DNA of 64,000 nt from Jannaschia sp. CCS1 (GTDB taxonomy: Bacteria; Pseudomonadota; Alphaproteobacteria; Rhodobacterales; Rhodobacteraceae), in NCBI RefSeq assembly GCF_000013565.1, contig NC_007802.1:3782001-3846000 (forward strand). The letters are read 5' to 3'. A model generated the notes under the pieces. It did not search any database, had not been told where the DNA came from, and was given only the letters and a program-made list of their open reading frames with translations. Below are positions 51,365-60,613 of the stretch, one piece after another. How positions within the stretch are numbered: position 1 is the stretch's first letter; each line of letters starts with the position of its first letter. A program made the position numbers and the translations under genes.

Positions 51365-52732
51365 TTATTCTGCTGCGACCGGATCTTCGATCAGGGCATT
51401 GGGCGATGGCACATCACCAGGATCGGCACCCTGCGCCCGCATCTGTTTCTGGATCGCCTTGTAATCCACGTCGCGCAGGGCCTTGTCGCCATCCAGCGCC
51501 AGATGGGCGGCGATGCCTGCGGCCTCTCCCTGCGCCATGCAGGGCGGGATCTCACGGCTCATCTTCTGGGCGTCGCTATCGACGGAGTAATGCCGCCCTG
51601 CGACGATCAGATTGTCGATGCCCTTGGGCAGCAGCGCGCGGTAAGGCGTGTAGTAATCGCGGCCCCGGCAGACGGTGTCTTCAAAGTAGCGGCGCGATTT
51701 CACATCGTCCTTGGAGACCACGTATTCGCCCTTGAGCATCCGCGTCTGGCGCACGCCCATCTGCTCGGCCGCCCCGAGCATCTTGGCGTTCTCAAACCCC
51801 GGAATGTTCTCCCGCGCGAACGTGAGCAGGTTCATCATCCGCTCTCGCCCTTCATATTCGGCGGCGACCATGTCTCCGACGGAGATACCGTCATAACCGG
51901 GCATATGCGGGCAATTGCACCAGACGATGCCGGGCAGTGGCGTCCTCAGCCACCACATGCCCCAGGCCCCCCCTATGGCGCGACGCGCCTGACGGTCGAG
52001 CTGCTTGTATTTCTCGGGCTCCGCGAATTCGAAGGCGATGGCCTTCTCGGTATCCACATCACACAGCCGGAAGACGGTGGTGACGATGTATTGCCCGTCG
52101 GTGTAATCCGCGCCCGCGGCCTGGCCGACATCCAGATCGCCCGTGGCATCCACCACGTATTTCGCGCGGATGACCTGACGGCCTTCCTTGGTCTGGGCGA
52201 TCACGCCGGTGATCCGCCCGCCTTCCATCAGAACGTCCGAGAACCAGCTGTGGGTGCGCAGGTTCACTTCGGCCTCGCGCACCATATCAAGGCTCACGCG
52301 CTTCCAGGCGTCGGGGTCAAACGCCACGGCGTGGATGATCGGCTGCGGCATCATCGCCTTGTGGAAATCAATGCAGCCCCAGCGGGACCATTTCTGCCAG
52401 GCGTCCCAGTTGGTCTGGCACTCCTCGGACGGCGGATAGACTGCGCCGTTTTGCGCCTCCATCCGGTCGACGAACTCGTTGACGATGCCGGTTGTGACAA
52501 TCTCGTTGCCCTCGTTCACCATGTCATCAAGGACGAGGACCATGCCGCCGGAGGCCATGCCGCCAAGGTGGTGATAGCGCTCCAGCAGGGTCACCGACGA
52601 CCCGTTGCGCGCGGCAGACACGGCCGCCGCGTGGCCCGCAGGACCGGCCCCCACAACCACCACGTCGCAGTCAGCGACCACCGGAAGCTCTGCGCCTTCT
52701 ACTTTCACCAACGTTGTCTGACGATCTGTCAT
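51365..52732 (-). CDS. FAD-dependent oxidoreductase (FAD_oxidored type)
   Basis: 455 residues. FAD loop DVVVVGAGPAGHAAAVSAARNG (about 24-45), YHHLGGMASGGMVLVLDD, RAKYVVDATGDLDVGQAAGADY, and IDNLIVAGRHYSVDSDA. This family ('FAD-dependent oxidoreductase') occurs in catabolism of ring and sugar acids. GGAG nine bases before ATG 52732. Located between the ABC permease (30-bp gap) and CoA-transferase genes; probably catalyses the first oxidation after uptake, passing electrons to the FdxA-type ferredoxin (inference). Confidence 0.88.
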   Translation of the reverse strand: MTDRQTTLVKVEGAELPVVADCDVVVVGAGPAGHAAAVSAARNGSSVTLLERYHHLGGMASGGMVLVLDDMVNEGNEIVTTGIVNEFVDRMEAQNGAVYPPSEECQTNWDAWQKWSRWGCIDFHKAMMPQPIIHAVAFDPDAWKRVSLDMVREAEVNLRTHSWFSDVLMEGGRITGVIAQTKEGRQVIRAKYVVDATGDLDVGQAAGADYTDGQYIVTTVFRLCDVDTEKAIAFEFAEPEKYKQLDRQARRAIGGAWGMWWLRTPLPGIVWCNCPHMPGYDGISVGDMVAAEYEGRERMMNLLTFARENIPGFENAKMLGAAEQMGVRQTRMLKGEYVVSKDDVKSRRYFEDTVCRGRDYYTPYRALLPKGIDNLIVAGRHYSVDSDAQKMSREIPPCMAQGEAAGIAAHLALDGDKALRDVDYKAIQKQMRAQGADPGDVPSPNALIEDPVAAE

Positions 52733-52762
52733 GTCTTTGTCTCCTTGTTTTGTTGCGGGCTG

Positions 52763-53569
52763 CTACCAGCGCACCACAATTTTTTCGGCAATCGTCACCG
52801 ACGCGAACAGCAGCACCGACAGGCCCGAAGACATGAAGACGGTGGCGTAAAGCAGGGGTGAGCGGTAATTGAATGTGCTGTCGATGATCAGCGCGCCAAG
52901 CCCCACATCCGCGCCGATCCATTCGCTGACGATCGCTCCGATAACGCAGGTCGTGGCGGCGATTTTGAGGGCGGAGAAGAGAAACGGCAGCGACGATGGC
53001 AGGCGTATTTTCCAGAACACCTCGGATTTTGAGGCAGACAGGATGCGCGCCAGTTCCAGCGTTTGCGGGCTGACCGATTGCAGCCCGCGCACCATGTTCA
53101 CCAGCGTGGGGAAGAAGCAGATCAGGCCCGCGATGATCACCTTCGCGGTCATGCCCGGTCCGAAGATCAGCACGAGGATCGGCGCAATGGCGAGGATCGG
53201 GATGGTGTTGATGAAGACCGCAATGGGGAAGAAGGCCCGCTCCGTCAGGCGCGAGTGGACGAAAGCCACGGCGATCAGGATCGCGGCGACGTTGCCTGCG
53301 ACAAACCCCGCGACGCTGACGGTAAAGGTGGGCCAGAAATTCCGCATCAAAAGTGGGAATTCGTCCCGCAGCACAGCCCCGACATCGGAGGGAGCGGGCG
53401 CAATGTAGGTCGGCACGTCGAACAGGCGCACGCCGATTTGCCAGATCACCAGCAGCGCAATGGCAGTGCCGACGGGCAGCGCTGCGTTGGCCAAGCGCTG
53501 GCCAAGGATAGAAGGGCTCTGCGCGGGGGCGGATACGGTCGTGTCGGTCGGGGCATCGGTGACAGCCAT
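52763..53569 (-). CDS. ABC transporter permease (SsuC/TauC/NMT1-type)
   Basis: 268 residues, six membrane segments. The EAA loop (VSPQTLELARILSASKSEVFWKIRLPSSLPFLFSALKI) is typical of sulfonate/nitrate/taurine-class permeases. ATG 53569 (MAVTDAP) with GGAGG seven bases away overlaps the ATPase stop; a TTG two codons upstream is less likely. Works with the ATPase and binding protein encoded just upstream. Confidence 0.93.
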   Translation of the reverse strand: MAVTDAPTDTTVSAPAQSPSILGQRLANAALPVGTAIALLVIWQIGVRLFDVPTYIAPAPSDVGAVLRDEFPLLMRNFWPTFTVSVAGFVAGNVAAILIAVAFVHSRLTERAFFPIAVFINTIPILAIAPILVLIFGPGMTAKVIIAGLICFFPTLVNMVRGLQSVSPQTLELARILSASKSEVFWKIRLPSSLPFLFSALKIAATTCVIGAIVSEWIGADVGLGALIIDSTFNYRSPLLYATVFMSSGLSVLLFASVTIAEKIVVRW

Positions 53570-54363
53570 CAGCAATCCTCCAGCGATTTGCGCAAGTAGG
53601 CAGAGTAGCGGTTGAATTCCGGTGTCTCGCGCAGCTCCACGTTGCGCGGCTCGGGCAGGTCAATCTCAACCACTTCCTTCACGCGGCCCGGATGGGCGCG
53701 CAGCATCAGGACCTTCTGGCCCAGAAGCACGGCTTCGGGGATGGAATGGGTGACAAACAGACACGTCACGCCGGTCTCTCGCCAGATATCGAGAAGCTGC
53801 ATGTTCAGGTGATCGCGGGTCATTTCATCCAGCGCGCCAAAGGGTTCATCCATCAGCAGCAGTTTGGGCTGGCAGACCAGCGCGCGCGCAATCGCCACCC
53901 GTTGCCGCATCCCGCCAGATAGCTCATGGGGTAGCGCGTCTTCGCGACCCTTGAGGCCCACAAGTTCCAGCAATTCCATGGGTGTGCGATCGCCGCGCGG
54001 GATCTCGATGCCGCGTTTGCGGCCCATCTCCAACGGCAGTTCCACGTTCTTGAGAGCCGATCGCCACGGCAGCAGGGTCGCATCCTGGAATACGAAGGCA
54101 AACTCCCGCGCCAGGCGGGCCGCTTCCGTGCTTTTGCCAAGGATCTCCACCGCACCCGTCGCGGGCGGCACCAGATCTGACACCAATCGCAGCATCGTCG
54201 ACTTTCCGCAGCCAGACGGCCCGAGGATGGTCCAGAACTCGCCCGCGCCGATCTCCAGCGAGATATCAGACAGCGCCGTGAACGTGCCAAATTTGACGCT
54301 GGCCGCCGTCAGCGAGGCCGCCACAAGGCGACCTCCCGTTTGTGTCTGGGCAACCCCATCCAT
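53569..54363 (-). CDS. ABC transporter ATP-binding protein (SsuB/TauB-type)
   Basis: 264 residues. Walker [11 protein letters not shown]-loop FQDATLLPW, signature [15 protein letters not shown], Walker [15 protein letters not shown]-loop VTHSIPEAV, all intact. ATG 54363 lies four bases after the binding-protein TAA; an upstream open extension overlaps that gene and is rejected. Energises import with the permease. Confidence 0.95.
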   Translation of the reverse strand: MDGVAQTQTGGRLVAASLTAASVKFGTFTALSDISLEIGAGEFWTILGPSGCGKSTMLRLVSDLVPPATGAVEILGKSTEAARLAREFAFVFQDATLLPWRSALKNVELPLEMGRKRGIEIPRGDRTPMELLELVGLKGREDALPHELSGGMRQRVAIARALVCQPKLLLMDEPFGALDEMTRDHLNMQLLDIWRETGVTCLFVTHSIPEAVLLGQKVLMLRAHPGRVKEVVEIDLPEPRNVELRETPEFNRYSAYLRKSLEDC

Positions 54364-54367
54364 CGGA

Positions 54368-55402
54368 TTATCCGAAAGTCGGACGGGTTTGGGCCGTCGC
54401 CTCAAGGATATCCATCGTCATGATATCCTCCAGCGCGGGCGCGCCGCTGGTGAACTGATCGAGTCGGTCGTAGATGTCGATCTGCGCCTGCCAGTTCTCG
54501 GCGGTCATCGTGCCCCAGCCGCGCTCGGCCGTTGCCTCGTTGAACGAGTAATCAAGGACCAGCGGTGCGGCCTGCATCTCGCTGTCGCGATCCAGGTTCG
54601 GGTAGCGTGCGACCAGCGCATCGACTGCGGCGTCCGGATCCTCATAGGCCGCGCCCCAACCGCGGGAGATGGCGCGAATGGCGGCCTCGACCTTGTCCGA
54701 ATGCTCTGCCAGCATGTCGTCAGTCGTATAGTATGGGTTGGCGTAAAGCTGGATACCCCCGTCCCAAAGCGCCATATCGACGCGCTGATCCCCCAGGATC
54801 GACAGGGCGTTGACATTGGTGGTCCAGCCCGTCGCCACATCGGCCTGACCGGTCATCAGCGCGCTCATGTCGCCGCCCATGACAATCACTTCGACGTCGT
54901 CCTCGGAAATCCCGTTCTGCGCCAGAAGCGCGCTGAGCAGGATACGGGCTGTGCCCTGGGTCGCGACCGTCTTGCCGATCAGATCCTGCGGCGTGTTCAC
55001 CGGATTGTCGGCAAGAGAGAAGTAGGTGAAAGGGTGCTGCTGATAGCCTGCCGCGATGCAGCGGATCGGTAGCCCGGCGGACCGCGCCAGCATCAGCGAC
55101 GGCGACGATGAGATGGAGCCGAGATTGTTGGCGCCGGAAGCCACGGCCGCGACGCCGTCCACGTTGGGGCCGCCCGGCACGATCTCCAGCGCCAGGCCTT
55201 CTTCCTCGAAATACCCCAAATGGTCGGCCATCACCTCCCCCATGATGCCATTGGACGCGAGCCAGCCCAATTGCAGGCGGATCGTGTAGAGGTGCCCATC
55301 GGCGCGCGCCGGCAGCACCGACATCATCGTGCCGGTCGCGGCAAGCCCGGCGGCAGCGCCGGTGGTTTGCAGGAATGAACGGCGATCAAAGGTATGAGAC
55401 AT
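54368..55402 (-). CDS. NMT1/THI5-like substrate-binding protein with Tat signal
   Basis: 344 residues. The start [20 protein letters not shown] carries a twin-arginine (DRRSFL) signal, so it is exported folded. The mature part has [42 protein letters not shown], the SsuA/THI5-like fold that binds sulfonates, pyrimidines, phthalates or related organic acids. First gene of the catabolic operon. A Tat signal on such a protein may indicate fast folding or a cofactor-like ligand (inference). Confidence 0.9.
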   Translation of the reverse strand: MSHTFDRRSFLQTTGAAAGLAATGTMMSVLPARADGHLYTIRLQLGWLASNGIMGEVMADHLGYFEEEGLALEIVPGGPNVDGVAAVASGANNLGSISSSPSLMLARSAGLPIRCIAAGYQQHPFTYFSLADNPVNTPQDLIGKTVATQGTARILLSALLAQNGISEDDVEVIVMGGDMSALMTGQADVATGWTTNVNALSILGDQRVDMALWDGGIQLYANPYYTTDDMLAEHSDKVEAAIRAISRGWGAAYEDPDAAVDALVARYPNLDRDSEMQAAPLVLDYSFNEATAERGWGTMTAENWQAQIDIYDRLDQFTSGAPALEDIMTMDILEATAQTRPTFG

Positions 55403-55497
55403 GGATTGGTTCCCCCGAGTTGCGGTTTTCTTGTTGGCTTGGAGCAAGGCTAGACGCAGGGAGGGCGATGCATATAGGGTCAAAATCCGCGAAAGAT

Positions 55498-55514
55498 GCT
55501 GCCTTTTTTGCAGC
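55498..55514. promoter_or_regulatory. Candidate LysR site in divergent promoter
   Basis: GCTGC (55498-55502) and GCAGC (55510-55514) form an inverted repeat across a T-rich spacer, in the 147-bp gap between the binding-protein gene and the LysR gene. A plausible LysR binding element, weaker than the one at 42954. Confidence 0.35.
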
Positions 55515-55549
55515 GCTCAGTCTAAGTGGCGCACGAGGGAACCGCACCG

Positions 55550-56455
55550 ATGCACGACAAGTTTCTGAATTACTTCGACGAAACCGCCCGGCAGGGATCT
55601 ATTCGCAAAGCCGCGGCGGTGCTGAACATGTCGTCGTCCTCGCTCAATCGGAAGATCATCAGCACAGAAAATAGGCTGGGGATCCGCCTATTTGATCGTC
55701 ATGCGGACGGGGTCACGTTGACCGAAGCGGGTGTTGTGGTGCTGGAGCATTGCCGAAACACGCTCTTTGACTATCAACGAATCGTAAACATGGTGGAAGA
55801 CATCCGCGATATGCGGACCGGCCATATTGATATCCTGACACTCGACTCCATAGCCCTCAGCGTGCTGCCGGAAGTGCTAGACGATTTTCAGGATGCCTAC
55901 CCCCAGGTCGCCTACACGATCCAAACGGATGAGCCGCATGCCGTGATGCAGGCGGTCGCGAATGGAACGGCTGATATCGGGTTGTCGTTCAGCAATGATC
56001 TGCACCCCGACGTGCGCTGTCAGGCGGAAAAATCCACGCCCATCGGGGCGATCATGGCCCATGACCATCCGCTCGCTGAGCGTGACCTGATCGAGGTTGG
56101 CGATCTTGCGCCGTACCAGCTGATCCGGTCCTACGATAGCCAGACACACCGGTCCTTCGTGAACGAAGCGGTGTCGTCTCTTGGCGTGCAGCTTTCGACA
56201 CAGATGGTCACAAACTCCTTGCCGTTGGCGAAGACCATGATCTTGAATGGGCGCGGCGTCGGTATCTATTCCAAGATCGGTTTTATTGAAGAAATCGAGG
56301 ATGGGCGATTGCGATATGTCGCCATCAACTCGCCGCTCCTGCGCGAGCTTAGGATTGGCGTGCTCATCTCAGCAAGGACCGGGTTGTTGCCGGTCCAGCA
56401 TCTCCTTGCGCGCGCCCTGTCGAAATCGCTCCGGTCTTTGCGTCTGGACAGCTAA
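55550..56455 (+). CDS. LysR-family transcriptional regulator
   Basis: 301 residues. HTH region FLNYFDETARQGSIRKAAAVLNMSSSSLNRKIISTENRLGIRLFDRHADGVTLTEAG; effector domain with GHIDILTLDSIALSVLPEVLDDFQDAYPQV. ATG 55550 with AGGGAA is favoured over a GTG eight codons upstream. Divergent from the ten-gene catabolic operon, its probable target. Confidence 0.92.
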   Translation: MHDKFLNYFDETARQGSIRKAAAVLNMSSSSLNRKIISTENRLGIRLFDRHADGVTLTEAGVVVLEHCRNTLFDYQRIVNMVEDIRDMRTGHIDILTLDSIALSVLPEVLDDFQDAYPQVAYTIQTDEPHAVMQAVANGTADIGLSFSNDLHPDVRCQAEKSTPIGAIMAHDHPLAERDLIEVGDLAPYQLIRSYDSQTHRSFVNEAVSSLGVQLSTQMVTNSLPLAKTMILNGRGVGIYSKIGFIEEIEDGRLRYVAINSPLLRELRIGVLISARTGLLPVQHLLARALSKSLRSLRLDS

Positions 56456-57055
56456 GATCTTTTCGCAAGTCGCCACATTGTCAGTCTAGATGGATTTTTT
56501 CCCACCCTGTTACGGCGAAAACAGCAACTGAACGGTCTGGATTCATGGGCATGGCGAGCCGCAGTCAAGAAACGCGTTAACGAGCGAAGAGCGCTAGCAT
56601 CGTTGTCAGACGTCCGCTCACCGCGGTGGCTCGGTCGAAGCCGCAGCAGGACGCGCGGTTGGCGATGGAGGGGGCCAGAGCAATCAACCGGACATCGCGA
56701 GAGAACGCCGCCTACAGGGCAAAAAGCACGGCACTTGGATTCATCGGGGGAATGGCGGTAGCGCCCCTCCGCTACCATTATTTCTCTGCAGAGTCCCTGT
56801 CGTACTGGCGCTGACACGCGCGCTGGCTCAGCGTTTGGCGTTCGCTGTCCGATTTGTCGCCCGGGCATGTAGCGGATATCGAACGGGTGGCCCTGCGTGG
56901 ATGCAGTTTGACCACGACCGTTCCGCAACCGGTTGAACGTTGAAAGCTGCGAACGCTCTCGCCCCGGCGCGCCGCAATCTTCCAGGGCGCCGTATGGGCC
57001 GAAGCAGGGGCAAATGTCGGCGCAGCCCCGGAAAGATCAGACCTGGCCGCGCGGC
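56456..57055. other. 600-bp gene-free region between operons
   Basis: No supported gene. Contains GACGTCCGCTCACC (repeat-like, near 56608) and, at 56766-56779, CCTCCGCTACCATT, identical to the 3' end of tRNA-Met plus two bases. Between these, 56757-56776 can fold. The last 250 bp before 57055 show no structure I can support. Confidence 0.5.
56757..56776 (+). terminator. Hairpin overlapping the tRNA-like repeat
   Basis: GGTAGCG (56757-56763) pairs with CGCTACC (56770-56776), then ATTATTTCTC follows. Could be an intrinsic terminator with a short T-rich tail, 300 bp after the LysR gene. The right arm is part of the 14-bp match to tRNA-Met. Confidence 0.35.
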
Positions 57056-58363
57056 TCAGATCCCCGGCAACCATGTCGCGAGCATCGGGAAGGCGATCAG
57101 CAGGGCCACCACCATCAGCGAGCACAGGATGAACGGGATCGCCGCGCGGTAGATCTCGCGCATGGTGGTGTCGGGCGGTGCGACGCCCTTCATCACGAAC
57201 AGCAGCAGCCCGAATGGCGGGGTGGTGAAGCTGATCTCCAGCGCCAGCAACATGATCAGACCGAACCAGATGGGATCAAAGCCCAGCTGCGTGGCCAGCG
57301 GAAAGAAGATCGGGACCGTCAGCAGCATGATGGAAATCTGCTCCATGAACATCCCCAGCACCAACAGCACCGCAAACATCACCAGCAGCATCATGATCGG
57401 GTCCAGATCGAACCCCGTGGCCCAGGTGATCAACCCCCGCGATGCGCCCGAAAACGCCAGCAACTGGCTGAACGTGGCCGACCCGAAGACGATCAGGTAG
57501 GCCATCAACGTCACCCGCAACGCGCCGCGCACGGATTTCACCATCGCCTCCCAGTTCAGGCAGCGGTAGCAGGCGGCCAGGATCAGCACGCCAAGCGCGC
57601 CGAAGGCCGCCGCCTCGGACGGTGTCATGAACCCGGTGATCATCAGGATCACGATCAGGACCATCAGGCCGATCATCGGCACCACGTCGCGCATCAACAG
57701 GATCAGCTTGGCCCCGACGGATTGCGCCTCCACGTCGTAGGGCGGCGCGGCCTCGGGGTCCAACCGGGTCTGAAGGTAGATTGTCGCGATGTAGAAGCCC
57801 GCGAGGATGAGCCCCGGGATCACCCCCGCGATCAGCAGCGCGCCCACATCAATCTGCGCCAGTGTCGCCAACAGAACCGCCAAGGCCGACGGCGGAATGA
57901 TGATCGCAAGCCCCCCGGTGCCCAGGATCGGGCCGATGGACATGTGCTTCTTGTACCCGCGCCGCCCCATCTCGGGCACCATCAGCGAGCCCAGAAGGGC
58001 GGTGGATCCCATGGACGAGCCCGACAGTGTCGAAAATCCGGTGCCCCCCAGCACCGTGACATAGCTGAGCCGCCCCGGCAGGCGGCCCAACAACCGGTCG
58101 ATCGCCGAAAACATCCGTGCCCCAAGGCCGGTCTGAAAGAAGATCTCACCCATCAGCAAAAACAGCGGGATCGGCACCAGCGCGAAGGTTGTCAGCCCGC
58201 CCCAGCCATTGTTGAGAAGCTGCACCACGCCCCGTTCGCCACCCATGAACACCCAGGCCCCGATGATATTCGCGGCCAGAAATGCCAGCGCCACGGGCAT
58301 ACCCACGGCCATCAGCACCATGATGCTGCCGACCAGCAGGGCAAGGGCCTCGTACCATTCCAT
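57056..58363 (-). CDS. dctM: TRAP transporter large permease (DctM)
   Basis: 435 residues, about 12 membrane segments. Seen: MPVALAFLAANIIGAWVFMGG, FALVPIPLFLLMGEIFFQTG, GGTGFSTLSGSSMGSTALLGSLMVPEM, LGTGGLAIIIPPSALAVLLA, TPPFGLLLFVMKGV. Na+-dependent uptake of an organic acid together with DctQ and DctP. Start overlaps the dctQ stop by one base. The substrate is likely the di- or tricarboxylate handled by the neighbouring LeuCD-type enzyme (inference). Confidence 0.95.
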   Translation of the reverse strand: MEWYEALALLVGSIMVLMAVGMPVALAFLAANIIGAWVFMGGERGVVQLLNNGWGGLTTFALVPIPLFLLMGEIFFQTGLGARMFSAIDRLLGRLPGRLSYVTVLGGTGFSTLSGSSMGSTALLGSLMVPEMGRRGYKKHMSIGPILGTGGLAIIIPPSALAVLLATLAQIDVGALLIAGVIPGLILAGFYIATIYLQTRLDPEAAPPYDVEAQSVGAKLILLMRDVVPMIGLMVLIVILMITGFMTPSEAAAFGALGVLILAACYRCLNWEAMVKSVRGALRVTLMAYLIVFGSATFSQLLAFSGASRGLITWATGFDLDPIMMLLVMFAVLLVLGMFMEQISIMLLTVPIFFPLATQLGFDPIWFGLIMLLALEISFTTPPFGLLLFVMKGVAPPDTTMREIYRAAIPFILCSLMVVALLIAFPMLATWLPGI

Positions 58364-58869
58364 TATTCGTGAATCCCCGCTTCGCCCGAATGCAACAGAT
58401 CGGACCCAAAGACGAACCGCGCGAATTCGACGGCCATGAAGGTGAAGGCAATCGGGAAGGTGATCGTCAGAAGCCAGCGGGGGTAGAAATAGGCGCGCAC
58501 GTCGAAATCATTGCGCTCGATATTGGTCAGGAACAGGTCCAGACCGTACCAGGCCAGGATGCCCGACACGGCGACACATCCCAGCGCAACCGCCCGGCTG
58601 ACCACCCGGCGCACCCGTGGCGGCAAGGCGGCGGTGACCAGTTCGATATGCACATGCCCCTTTTCGCGGACCAGCCAGGGCGCGCCCAGCATCGTCATGT
58701 ACAGAAGACCGTACTCGGCAGAGGTGAAGAGCCATGCAAAAGGTTGCAGGCCAAGGTTTCGCATCAGGACCGAGGTCACAACCGAGACCATCAGCCAGAC
58801 CAGCGTTGCCGCGGCGATGAACGCCATCAGGTAGAGCAGGGCATCGTAGACACGGACAAGCGCGCGCAT
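58363..58869 (-). CDS. dctQ: TRAP transporter small permease (DctQ)
   Basis: 168 residues, four membrane helices. VYDALLYLMAFIAAATLVWLM, FTSAEYGLLYMTMLGAPWLVREKGHVHIELVTAALPP is the DctQ signature (W-E-x-G-H-V-x-I-E/D). Between dctP (60-bp gap) and dctM (overlap). Confidence 0.95.
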   Translation of the reverse strand: MRALVRVYDALLYLMAFIAAATLVWLMVSVVTSVLMRNLGLQPFAWLFTSAEYGLLYMTMLGAPWLVREKGHVHIELVTAALPPRVRRVVSRAVALGCVAVSGILAWYGLDLFLTNIERNDFDVRAYFYPRWLLTITFPIAFTFMAVEFARFVFGSDLLHSGEAGIHE

Positions 58870-58929
58870 GGTGTATCCCGTCGAAAGAAAACGGCCGGGA
58901 CGTCGCCGCCCCGGCCCGGGTTTACCGGA

Positions 58930-59940
58930 TCAGTCCGCAGCGGGGTCGTAGAACAACCCGATCAGCGTGTCGTAATCCGAGGCGTCGGCCGGATCGGCTT
59001 CCATCAACTCGCGCATCCGCTCCCACGTGGTTTCGCGGGCGGCGGCAAGGTAGTTGGCGCGGGCCTCACCCTCCAGCTCGACAACCTCCATGCCCTGCTC
59101 ATCAAGGGCGGCGAAATCCTCATCCCGCTGCGCCCGCAGGGCGTTCACGCTATCGATCTCATGCTGGATCGCGGTGTCTTGCAGGATCTGCTGGGCCTCG
59201 GGTGTCAGCCCGTCCCAGGTCTCCAGGTTGATGATGACACCCAGATCGGTCGAGAAAAAGCACGGCTCGATCCGGTAGTTGAGGAACTCGTTCCAGCGCA
59301 GGTCGATCAGGCCGATTTGCGTCCAGCCGGTCGCATCCACCACGCCGTTCTGCAACGCGCTGTAGACATCGCCCGTGGGCAGGTCGATCACCTGCGCCTC
59401 AAGGTAATTGGTGAAAAACGCGTTGTAGACGGCGTTGCCGCGCAGGCGCAGGCCCTCGACCTCAAGGTTTCCGTCGGCGTCGAAGGTCGGCGCGTCCCGG
59501 GTCCAGAGGTTGTAGCAAACGCCGCTGTCGAACCAGCCCAGATACATCACACCCATCCGCTCGCGGTGGATCTGGTCGATCAGCTCGATACCGCCGTTTT
59601 CACGGGTCTCGATGGCGGTCAGGTTCGAGGCGACCAGCGCATCCTTTTCCGGCACGGTGCCGCCGTAGAACGATCCGGGCGTGTAGACCATATCCACGAT
59701 CCCATCGCGTACGGCGTCGGGTTGCTGGAACATGCCGATGGCCTCGGGACCGCCGCGCACCTCGATCTGGATCACGCCCTCGCCCGCCTCGTTGACGGCA
59801 TCAACGAAAGACAGAAAACTCTGGGTGTAGACCAGCGTTTCGGGGAACGCATGAACCGCTGTGATCGTCTGCTGCGCGTGAACCGCGGTGCCCATCATGG
59901 CGGCCCCGGCGACAGCGCCGGCAAGTAGTTGCATCTTCAT
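58930..59940 (-). CDS. dctP: TRAP transporter substrate-binding protein (DctP)
   Basis: 336 residues. Signal peptide MKMQLLAGAVAGAAMMGTAVHAQ. Family features: AVNEAGEGVIQIEVRGGPEAIG, PSYYGG-type FYGGTVPEKDAL, LRLRGNAVYNAFFTNYLEAQVIDLPTGDVYSALQNGVVDATGW with the carboxylate-binding Arg region. GGAGAGGAG precedes ATG 59940. Order dctP-dctQ-dctM is the usual one. Confidence 0.94.
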   Translation of the reverse strand: MKMQLLAGAVAGAAMMGTAVHAQQTITAVHAFPETLVYTQSFLSFVDAVNEAGEGVIQIEVRGGPEAIGMFQQPDAVRDGIVDMVYTPGSFYGGTVPEKDALVASNLTAIETRENGGIELIDQIHRERMGVMYLGWFDSGVCYNLWTRDAPTFDADGNLEVEGLRLRGNAVYNAFFTNYLEAQVIDLPTGDVYSALQNGVVDATGWTQIGLIDLRWNEFLNYRIEPCFFSTDLGVIINLETWDGLTPEAQQILQDTAIQHEIDSVNALRAQRDEDFAALDEQGMEVVELEGEARANYLAAARETTWERMRELMEADPADASDYDTLIGLFYDPAAD

Positions 59941-59980
59941 GGGGTATCTCCTCTCCCTAATTGCCGGTTGTCCGGCTGTG

Positions 59981-60613
59981 TTATCTCGTGGTTTCGGTCG
60001 TCTCGGTGTCGGCCCGTGCCGCGCCCCGTGGCAGTGCCCAGGGCCTGTGCCGCATGTGTGTGTCGCGGAAGGCCGCGATGGCCTCCGCGTGCTGTCCGGT
60101 CAGGTCGATATCGTCCCACCCGTTGATCAGTTTTTCGCGCCATGCGGGGTCCAGGTCGAAGGCGATGTCGCGGGTGCCAATCCGGGCCGTGCTTTGCGCC
60201 AGGTCAATCCGCCCCTCTGCGCCCTCTCCCGCCATGTCGGCGATCAGGGCATCGCAATCGCTGGCGGTGATCCGGGCGGGCAACAGGCCGTTGTTGACAG
60301 CGTTGGAGGCGAAGATATCGCCAAAGCTTGGGGCCAGGACCGCGCGGATGCCGAAATCGACAAGGGCGTAAACGGCGGCTTCGCGCGATGACCCACTTCC
60401 GAAGTTTCTGCGTGATATCAATATTTTGGCCCCCTGCTCAACCTTGAGCACCTCTTTGCCACCGGCATCGAAGCGCAGATCATGCAGCAGGAACCGGCCA
60501 TATCCCTCACGGCGCGGGGTCGACATGAAGCGCGCGGGGATAAGTTGGTCCGTGTCGACGCTGTCGCGGTCCAGCGCCGTGGCTCTGCCCTCAAGGATCG
60601 TCCAGCCCTTCAC
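59981..60613 (-). CDS. Isopropylmalate-dehydratase-like small subunit (LeuD family)
   Basis: 210 residues from GTG 60613, which overlaps the large-subunit stop. Swivelling domain: GRATALDRDSVDTDQLIPARFM, ISRRNFGSGSSREAAVYALVDFGIRAVLAPSFGDIF, NNGLLPARI. Forms a heterodimeric hydro-lyase with the next protein. TRAP/GntR context indicates a catabolic role such as hydrating or isomerising an imported citraconate-, itaconate- or methylmalate-like acid, instead of leucine synthesis (inference). Confidence 0.92.
   Translation of the reverse strand: MKGWTILEGRATALDRDSVDTDQLIPARFMSTPRREGYGRFLLHDLRFDAGGKEVLKVEQGAKILISRRNFGSGSSREAAVYALVDFGIRAVLAPSFGDIFASNAVNNGLLPARITASDCDALIADMAGEGAEGRIDLAQSTARIGTRDIAFDLDPAWREKLINGWDDIDLTGQHAEAIAAFRDTHMRHRPWALPRGAARADTETTETTR

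Noticed and set aside
51503-52861. Open frame antisense to the FAD oxidoreductase
   Set aside because: Shadow of a well-supported gene; no family motif, biased composition.
58369-59928. 519-codon open frame antisense to dctQ/dctP
   Set aside because: Covers two clearly recognisable TRAP genes on the other strand; shadow.
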